Assembly: GCA_963589235.1 (NCBI GenBank)
Contig: CAVAJX010000019.1
Location: 1 to 10,499, forward strand
Source: CAG-877 sp963589235
GTDB taxonomy: Bacteria > Bacillota_I > Bacilli_A > RF39 > UBA660
Direction: 5' to 3'
DNA length: 10,499 nt
Shown here: piece by piece, positions 6,160 to 10,499 of the stretch
Numbering within the stretch: position 1 is the first letter of the stretch
How the letters are laid out: every line of letters starts with the position of its first letter
Notes under the pieces: model-generated
Told to the model about the DNA's origin: nothing
Seen by the model: the letters and a program-made list of their open reading frames with translations, nothing else
Database searches by the model: none
Translations under genes and position numbers: made by a program

Positions 6160-6750
6160 ATGAAGATAGCTGTTTTAATTAGAAAAGAAAATTCAGATTT
6201 AGCGAATGAGTATTATATTAAAGGGATAGAAAGATTTTCAGGAGAAGTTATTTTAATTAAAGATAGTTATGATATTAAAGCGCTGGAATCTTTATTAAAA
6301 GATGTTAATGGTATTTTATTTACTGGTGGTGATGAAGTAGGTCCATTAGACTTTTATTTAATAGAGTATGCAATTAATAATAATTTAAAATTACTTGGAA
6401 TATGTCAAGGTATGCAGTCAATGGCTTTATATGGTAGTGATGATGAATTAATTCCTATTAATAATTCTAGTCATAGTAGTGATGAAAAATATGTTCATAG
6501 TGTTTATTTGAAACCTGGTAAATTAATGAAGTTACTTGGTAAAGATAAACTACTTGTTAATTCTCATCATCTTCAGACTGTTAAAAATAGTTATAAATTT
6601 ATTGTTTCTGGATATTCTAATGATGGACTAATTGAGGTAGTAGAAGGTTGTAAAGACATTTTTCAGGTAGGTGTTCAATGGCATCCGGAGAGGATGCTTG
6701 ATTATGATGTTGATAGTAGAAAAATATTGGAAGAGTTTGTTTCCCCATAA
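6160..6750 (+). CDS. class I glutamine amidotransferase-like (peptidase C26) hydrolase
   Basis: A 196-residue cytoplasmic protein of the class I glutamine amidotransferase fold. It carries the nucleophile elbow GICQGMQ (C82) and the QWHPE motif with H175 and E177, giving a complete Cys-His-Glu triad; TGGDEVGP (55-62) matches the oxyanion-loop region. Stand-alone members with this QWHPE ending include PuuD-like gamma-glutamyl hydrolases (usually about 250 aa), which cleave gamma-glutamyl amides; this one is compact. MKIAVLIRKE begins the first strand of the fold, so the ATG at 6160 is very likely right, yet no SD precedes it: the upstream bases are the pyrimidine-rich T-tract of the ddl terminator. 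Expression may rely on read-through and weak SD-free initiation. Being 20 bases from ddl suggests, but does not show, a link to gamma-D-Glu chemistry in the wall. I see no MurT partner, so a GatD role is unlikely. Confidence 0.88.
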   Translation: MKIAVLIRKENSDLANEYYIKGIERFSGEVILIKDSYDIKALESLLKDVNGILFTGGDEVGPLDFYLIEYAINNNLKLLGICQGMQSMALYGSDDELIPINNSSHSSDEKYVHSVYLKPGKLMKLLGKDKLLVNSHHLQTVKNSYKFIVSGYSNDGLIEVVEGCKDIFQVGVQWHPERMLDYDVDSRKILEEFVSP

Positions 6751-6778
6751 AAAAACAGTAAATTTATTATTTACTGTT
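6749..6778 (-). terminator. intrinsic terminator of the superoxide dismutase gene
   Basis: A perfect 10-bp stem (6754-6763 with 6769-6778) has a 5-base loop containing part of the sod stop codon. On the minus strand it leads into a T-tract (the As at 6749-6755). Read on the plus strand there is no T-tract, so it is at best a weak stop for the converging gene. Confidence 0.8.
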
Positions 6779-7372
6779 GTAGATACTATTTGCATACGTA
6801 AAGTCTAGTAATGGCTCTAGATTATCAAGATATCTAGCACGTTCATTTTCATAATTTATGTAGTAGGCATGTTCCCATAGATCAATTGCTAGAATAGGAA
6901 AGTAGCCAGATAATAAGGGACTTTCTTGATTCTTGGTATTTACTATATCAAGAGTATTGTTATTGCCAATTACTAAGAATGTGTAACCGGAGCCTTTAAC
7001 TTTAAGGGCACTTTCTTTTAGTAGATTTAATAAGTTTTCATATGAAGTGTATTGTCTTTCAATTTGTTTTTGTAAATTACCAGTTGGTTTTTGTTGATTT
7101 TTAGGTTTTATACTTTTCCAATATAAGTCATGGTTAATGACGCCACCTAGGTTAAATAAAATATCTTCTTGATCATTTTTATTGAATTCGTTTACATGAA
7201 ATATCAATTCTTCAATAGGATATTTATAGTTATAATTATTTTTTTGTAAAAGCTTATTTAAGTTGTTTAGATAAGTTTTTTGATGTTTGTTATAATGAAG
7301 GTCTAAAGTATGGGTGTCTATATAAGGTTCAAAGTCTTGATAATTATAGGGTAGTTCTTGTAACTGATACAT
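6767..7372 (-). CDS. sodA: superoxide dismutase, Fe/Mn family, Mn-type signature
   Basis: Converts superoxide to oxygen and hydrogen peroxide, cytoplasmic. At 201 aa it has the usual length. All four metal ligands are present: H26 (LHYNKH), H81 (INHDLYW), D164 and H168 (DLWEHAYY), plus the active-site residues H30 and Y34. Gly77 with Gln149 (NQESPL) is the second-sphere pattern of manganese enzymes; iron enzymes usually carry the glutamine near position 77 instead. Departures from the family: the GSGWAWL segment is GSGYTFL (Tyr130, Phe132), so an active-site tryptophan is replaced, and the FW region after the last helix is altered. It probably works but its rate could be changed. The gene is unusually rich in Asn, Tyr, Leu and Gln and poor in Val and Gly, matching its position on the opposite strand. 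SD aaaggaga (7385-7378) fixes the start. It converges on the C26 gene and lies downstream of tRNA-Lys. Confidence 0.94.
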   Translation of the reverse strand: MYQLQELPYNYQDFEPYIDTHTLDLHYNKHQKTYLNNLNKLLQKNNYNYKYPIEELIFHVNEFNKNDQEDILFNLGGVINHDLYWKSIKPKNQQKPTGNLQKQIERQYTSYENLLNLLKESALKVKGSGYTFLVIGNNNTLDIVNTKNQESPLLSGYFPILAIDLWEHAYYINYENERARYLDNLEPLLDFTYANSIYNSK

Positions 7373-7391
7373 ATATTTCTCCTTTCTTTTA

Positions 7392-7397
7392 AGTATA
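7392..7397 (-). promoter_or_regulatory. possible -10 element of the sod gene
   Basis: On the minus strand TATACT (five of six) would start RNA near 7385, right at the SD, giving a very short leader. No good -35 is seen; that region is the tRNA-Lys terminator hairpin. Read-through from the tRNA is an alternative way to express sod. Confidence 0.3.
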
Positions 7398-7408
7398 TGT
7401 TTTTAGAC

Positions 7409-7434
7409 AAAAAAAACGACTTGTTTAGTCGTTT
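7409..7434 (-). terminator. intrinsic terminator of tRNA-Lys
   Basis: Arms 7414-7421 and 7427-7434 pair perfectly over 8 bp around a 5-base loop. On the minus strand the hairpin runs into a T-tract formed by the eight As at 7409-7416. Confidence 0.8.
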
Positions 7435-7446
7435 GATTTTATAATA

Positions 7447-7522
7447 TGGTGGGCTGTTAGGGATTCGAACCCTAGACCCACTGATTAAGAGTCAGTTGCT
7501 CTACCAACTGAGCTAACAGCCC
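7447..7522 (-). tRNA. tRNA-Lys (anticodon CTT)
   Basis: A 76-base cloverleaf: acceptor GGGCTGT pairs with ACAGCCC, followed by discriminator A and an encoded CCA. The D arm, the anticodon arm (stem ACTGA/TCAGT, loop CTCTTAA) and the T arm with TTCGAAT are all complete. Anticodon CTT reads AAG, so a second lysine tRNA for AAA is expected elsewhere. Confidence 0.97.
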
Positions 7523-7534
7523 ATACTACTAATT

Positions 7535-7592
7535 AACTGTCAATGTGCCATTTCTTGATTGCATATTTATTTTATACTAAAATTTGACAGTT
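7535..7592. repeat. 9-bp inverted repeat in the tRNA-Lys/ATPase divergent region
   Basis: AACTGTCAA (7535-7543) and TTGACAGTT (7584-7592) are perfect inverse copies separated by 40 bp. The right copy abuts and partly overlaps the minus-strand -35 at 7592-7597, and TTGACA appears twice in a row there (7584-7589, 7591-7596). This could be a binding site pair for a regulator or duplicated promoter material. Confidence 0.5.
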
Positions 7593-7597
7593 GACAA
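7569..7597 (-). promoter_or_regulatory. probable tRNA-Lys promoter
   Basis: On the minus strand TTGTCA (7597-7592, five of six) is followed after 17 bp by TAAAAT (7574-7569, five of six). RNA would start near 7562, about 40 bases before the tRNA. Confidence 0.5.
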
Positions 7598-7645
7598 GAC
7601 TTTTTTTGGAAAATTAGTAAATATTTGTCGGTTTGCTAACTACTG

Positions 7646-7673
7646 TTGATAGACTAATTTAAATATTTATGTT
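7646..7673 (+). promoter_or_regulatory. probable P-type ATPase promoter
   Basis: TTGATA (7646-7651, five of six), a 16-bp spacer and TATGTT (7668-7673, four of six) place the RNA start near 7680, about 20 bases before the ATG. This also argues against using the TTG at 7680 as start codon. Confidence 0.5.
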
Positions 7674-7700
7674 ATATTTTTGTTATTGTTAGGTGATGTT

Positions 7701-10025
7701 ATGAAAAAAATCGAAAGATATAATCCGAATATAGAAGAGGGACTTACATCTTATCAAGTAAATAAAAGAGTAGAAGATAATTTAGTTAATATTGATACAG
7801 AAGTTTCAACTAAATCTGTATCTGAAATAGTTAGACAGAATGTTATGACTCTTTTTAATATTATTAATATTATTTTGGCTATTGCAGTTATATGTGTTGG
7901 TTCATTTAAGAATTTAACATTTATAATTATTATTACTATTAATACTTTAATTAGTATTATTCAAGAATTAAGAAGTAAGAAAACCTTGGATAATTTAAAA
8001 GTAATTGCGGCTTCTAAAATACACGTTATTAGAAATTCTAGTGATATGTTTATTAATATTAATGAAGTTGTTTTAGATGATATTATTAAATTAGAAATTG
8101 GTAATCAAGTAGTAGTTGATTCTATTATAAAAGATGGCGAAGTTGAAGTTGATGAGTCTTTTATTACAGGTGAGGCAGATACTGTTTTTAAAAAATCTGG
8201 TGATATGTTATTGTCTGGTAGTTTTATAGTTTCTGGTAAAGCTATATGTCAAGTTGAACATATTGGCTATGATAATTATACAGCTAAGATTTCTAGTGAT
8301 ACTAAATATATTAAGCCAGTATCTTCTGAAATAATGCGAAGCTTAAATAAGATTATTTCTGCTATTTCTTTCTTAATCGTACCTGTTGGTATTTTACTTT
8401 TTAGTAGACAAATGTATATAGAGGGTAATAATATTCAACAAGCAGTTGTTTCTACGGTTGCGGCTTTAATTGGAATGATTCCTGAGGGGCTTGTTTTACT
8501 TACTAGTACTGTTTTGGCAGTTAGTGTTATTAGACTTTCACAAAGAAAGGTTTTGGTACAAGATTTATATTGTATTGAAACATTAGCTAGAGTTGATACT
8601 TTATGCTTAGATAAGACAGGTACAATTACTGAAGGTAAAATGGAAGTTACGGCAGAAGTTTTATTTGAAGAATGTGATTTTACTTCGATTATAGGAAATA
8701 TTAGCTATAGTTTGGAGGAGAATAATCCAACAGCTATAGCGTTACTTGATAAGTATGGAAAATCTAATACTTTTAAAGTAGTTGAAAAAATACCTTTTTC
8801 TTCACAGAAAAAATATTCTGGAATTGTTTTAGAGGATAAAACTTATGTCATTGGAGCGGCTGAATTTATTTTAAAGAAAAATGATAGTTGTTTAGAAACT
8901 ATTTCTAAGTATACTGATGATTATCGAGTTATACTTCTAGCGGTTGCGGACGATAAGAATTTAAAAAATGTTAAACCTTTAGGTATATTTTTATTACAAG
9001 ATAAAATTAGAGCTGATGCTTATGATACTTTAAAATATTTTAAAGAACAAAATGTTACTTTGAAAATTATTTCTGGTGATAATCCAAATACGGTTTTAGG
9101 TATTGCGAAGAGGGCTGGTTTTCCTGATAATGTTAAGACGATTGACGCAACTACATTAGATACTGATGAGGATATAATTGCGGCAGTTGAAAAGTATGAT
9201 ATTTTTGGTAGAGTTACGCCAGAGCAAAAGAAAAGAATAGTTTTAGCTTTACAGTATTTAGGTCATACAGTTGCGATGACTGGTGATGGAGTAAATGATG
9301 TTTTAGCTTTAAAGAAAGCAGATTGTTCTATTGCGATGGCTTCTGGATCTGACGCTACTAAGAATGTTAGTCAATTAGTTTTATTAGATTCTAATTTCGC
9401 ATCTATGCCATATGTAGTTGCGGAAGGTAGAAGAACTATTAATAATATTGAAAAAAGTTCATCATTATTCTTGGTTAAAACAATATACGCAACATTGTTA
9501 GCTATAATTTTTATATTCATTGATATGCCTTATCCTTTTATTCCAATTCAGTTAACTTTAGCTAGTACTGTTACAGTTGGAATTCCATCATTTGTTTTGG
9601 CTTTACAAAATAATTATGATTTAGTACAAAAGAACTTCTTGAAAAGGGTATTGAAAAGGGCAGTGCCACCAGCATTTACAATAGTTTTAAATATTTTAGT
9701 TGTATTTGTGGCAAGTACATTATTTAATTTTAGTTATATACAAACATCTACTTTGTCAGCTTTTGTTACTGGATATGTTGCTTTTATGTTGTTGTTTAAA
9801 ACATGTTTACCATTTAATAAGTTGAGAGTAGCGTTATTTAGTACTATGGCAGTATTGTATATCACAGGTTTCTTCTGTTTTAGAAATTTATTTTCTTTTT
9901 CAGTATTAGACTTTAAAATGTGTATTGTTATATTGATTTGTATAGGTTTTGCACATTTTATGTATTATTTTTTTGAAAAGATGATTAATTATTTAGAATT
10001 AAAAACTAAAAAACGCATAAATTAA
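7701..10025 (+). CDS. P-type cation-transporting ATPase, CtpE/Exp7-like
   Basis: A 774-residue inner-membrane pump that uses an aspartyl-phosphate cycle. N-terminal GLTSYQVNKR is the cation-ATPase start motif. The actuator domain has TGE (156-158). M4 carries the ion-site motif PEGL (261-264). Phosphorylation site DKTGT starts at D304. The nucleotide domain is reduced (about 310-425). The hinge has TGDGVND (527-533). About ten membrane helices are visible: roughly 47-66, 70-88, 216-236, 246-277, 588-607, 612-637, 657-678, 681-702, 708-726 and 734-757. There is no N-terminal heavy-metal domain and no CPC motif, so it is not a copper or cadmium pump. IPEGLVLLTS and the LTLASTVTVGIPSF segment in M6 resemble the actinobacterial CtpE and streptococcal Exp7 group, for which calcium or related divalent-cation transport has been proposed. 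The ion itself is inferred. The protein has no tryptophan. Start chosen at ATG 7701 with SD aggtga (7691-7696); the upstream TTG lies at the predicted RNA start. Confidence 0.94.
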   Translation: MKKIERYNPNIEEGLTSYQVNKRVEDNLVNIDTEVSTKSVSEIVRQNVMTLFNIINIILAIAVICVGSFKNLTFIIIITINTLISIIQELRSKKTLDNLKVIAASKIHVIRNSSDMFININEVVLDDIIKLEIGNQVVVDSIIKDGEVEVDESFITGEADTVFKKSGDMLLSGSFIVSGKAICQVEHIGYDNYTAKISSDTKYIKPVSSEIMRSLNKIISAISFLIVPVGILLFSRQMYIEGNNIQQAVVSTVAALIGMIPEGLVLLTSTVLAVSVIRLSQRKVLVQDLYCIETLARVDTLCLDKTGTITEGKMEVTAEVLFEECDFTSIIGNISYSLEENNPTAIALLDKYGKSNTFKVVEKIPFSSQKKYSGIVLEDKTYVIGAAEFILKKNDSCLETISKYTDDYRVILLAVADDKNLKNVKPLGIFLLQDKIRADAYDTLKYFKEQNVTLKIISGDNPNTVLGIAKRAGFPDNVKTIDATTLDTDEDIIAAVEKYDIFGRVTPEQKKRIVLALQYLGHTVAMTGDGVNDVLALKKADCSIAMASGSDATKNVSQLVLLDSNFASMPYVVAEGRRTINNIEKSSSLFLVKTIYATLLAIIFIFIDMPYPFIPIQLTLASTVTVGIPSFVLALQNNYDLVQKNFLKRVLKRAVPPAFTIVLNILVVFVASTLFNFSYIQTSTLSAFVTGYVAFMLLFKTCLPFNKLRVALFSTMAVLYITGFFCFRNLFSFSVLDFKMCIVILICIGFAHFMYYFFEKMINYLELKTKKRIN

Positions 10026-10068
10026 AAGTAAGAAAGATAAAAAAAGACTTGACTTTCTTACTTTTTTT
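10024..10068 (+). terminator. intrinsic terminator of the ATPase gene
   Basis: A 13-bp perfect stem (10024-10036 with 10053-10065) with a 16-base loop runs into Ts to 10068. The stem begins at the second base of the stop codon. Confidence 0.8.
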
Positions 10069-10078
10069 ATAGTATTCT
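10049..10078 (+). promoter_or_regulatory. possible distal promoter of the tRNA cluster
   Basis: TTGACT (10049-10054) and TATTCT (10073-10078) are 18 bp apart. The -35 lies in the loop and 3' arm of the ATPase terminator hairpin. RNA would start near 10085, about 87 bases before tRNA-Ile. Confidence 0.35.
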
Positions 10079-10122
10079 AGTATTGCAGTTAGGGATTAAT
10101 TAAAAAAAAATTAAAGTTACTA

Positions 10123-10151
10123 TTGCAAAAGTAGAGTAAATATTGTAAAAT
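10123..10151 (+). promoter_or_regulatory. probable proximal promoter of the tRNA cluster
   Basis: TTGCAA (10123-10128, four of six), a 17-bp spacer and TAAAAT (10146-10151, five of six) put the RNA start near 10158, about 14 bases before the first tRNA. Confidence 0.45.
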
Positions 10152-10171
10152 TAGGAAGTACTGCTATTAAT

Positions 10172-10248
<77 letters not shown>

Positions 10249-10255
10249 TTAATAT

Positions 10256-10332
10256 GCCTCAATAGCTCAGTCGGTTAGAGCACTTGACTGTTAATCAAGG
10301 GGTCCTAGGTTCAAGTCCTAGTTGGGGCGCCA
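10256..10332 (+). tRNA. tRNA-Asn (anticodon GTT)
   Basis: A 77-base cloverleaf: acceptor GCCTCAA pairs with TTGGGGC (one G-U), discriminator G as usual for Asn, encoded CCA. The anticodon stem CTTGA/TCAAG holds loop CTGTTAA, giving GTT. The T arm is CTAGG/CCTAG. Only 3 bases separate it from tRNA-Glu. Confidence 0.97.
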
Positions 10333-10335
10333 GAT

Positions 10336-10412
10336 GGCGAGTTGGTGAAGCGGCTTAACACACTGCCCTTTCACGGCAGCATTCACGGATTCGAATTCCG
10401 TACTCGTCACCA
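10336..10412 (+). tRNA. tRNA-Glu (anticodon TTC)
   Basis: Acceptor GGCGAGT pairs with ACTCGTC (one G-U), discriminator A, encoded CCA. The anticodon stem CTGCC/GGCAG holds loop CTTTCAC, giving TTC. The T arm is ACGGA/TCCGT with TTCGAAT. The D loop (AGCGGCTTAA) appears one base longer than the common Firmicute form, making 77 bases. The 5' end is set at 10336 because starting at 10333 would leave two acceptor mismatches. Confidence 0.95.
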
Positions 10413-10422
10413 GTAAAAAATC

Positions 10423-10449
10423 AAAATCCAGAAAATCTGGATTTTTTTT
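10423..10449 (+). terminator. intrinsic terminator of the tRNA cluster
   Basis: A 10-bp perfect stem (10423-10432 with 10436-10445) closes a 3-base loop and merges with an 8-T tract (10442-10449). The remaining bases to 10499 hold nothing I can identify. Confidence 0.9.
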
Positions 10450-10499
10450 GTGAAAAATTAGGGAAAATGTTACATAAATAAAATTAAATAATTAGGGAA

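Noticed and set aside
6160..6750. GatD of a MurT/GatD lipid II amidation complex
   Set aside because: The QWHPE ending fits C26-type hydrolases, there is no MurT-like partner with a zinc ribbon, and the neighbouring Mur ligase has MurF rather than MurT features.
6754..6778. Plus-strand terminator for the C26 gene
   Set aside because: The hairpin is followed by gttgtagat on the plus strand, with no T-tract; it works as a terminator only for the minus strand.
7680..7700. TTG start for the P-type ATPase
   Set aside because: It coincides with the predicted RNA start and lacks an SD; ATG at 7701 has aggtga and begins the family's N-terminus.
10333..10335. tRNA-Glu 5' end at 10333
   Set aside because: That start leaves two mismatches in the acceptor stem; 10336 gives seven pairs and the normal discriminator plus CCA.

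Overview
The window is very AT-rich. Its genes are tightly packed, start with ATG behind purine-rich Shine-Dalgarno (SD) sites, end in short intrinsic terminators and have sigma-A-like promoters. The tRNA genes encode their own CCA ends. This fits a low-GC Firmicute, most likely one of the reduced Bacilli of gut type near the RF39/Erysipelotrichales/Mollicutes branch; the placement is an inference from style and content, not a taxonomic result. Every tryptophan codon I checked is TGG and no gene ends in TGA, so the standard bacterial code applies and the Mollicutes code does not. || Layout: (1) 127-1742 holds two membrane-anchored proteins of unknown function; the second has a cytoplasmic-type zinc ribbon and a long Asn/Met-rich linker before its single membrane segment. 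(2) 1850-2455 is an orphan soluble protein of unknown function with its own strong promoter and terminator. (3) 2553-6139 is a three-gene operon: an alpha/beta hydrolase, a MurF-like Mur ligase with about five membrane helices where the usual N-terminal UDP-binding domain should be, and a D-Ala-D-Ala ligase with a Lys/Gly-rich lid and tail. (4) 6160-6750 is a small class I glutamine amidotransferase-like hydrolase that follows the operon terminator and has no SD. (5) On the minus strand lie a Mn-type superoxide dismutase (6767-7372) and tRNA-Lys(CTT) (7447-7522). (6) 7701-10025 is a CtpE/Exp7-like P-type cation ATPase. (7) 10172-10412 is a tRNA-Ile/Asn/Glu cluster with a terminator. || How the genes relate: the operon makes D-Ala-D-Ala (Ddl) and presumably attaches it to the peptidoglycan precursor (MurF-like), so the organism very probably has a cell wall. 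The hydrolase and the C26-like enzyme are linked to this only by position. The SOD suggests contact with oxygen. No mobile element, CRISPR array or phage gene is visible. || The best leads for something less ordinary are the membrane-embedded MurF variant with its operon partners, the Lys/Gly-rich lid of Ddl, the SD-less C26 gene behind a terminator, and the repeated nesting of stop codons, terminators and promoters.
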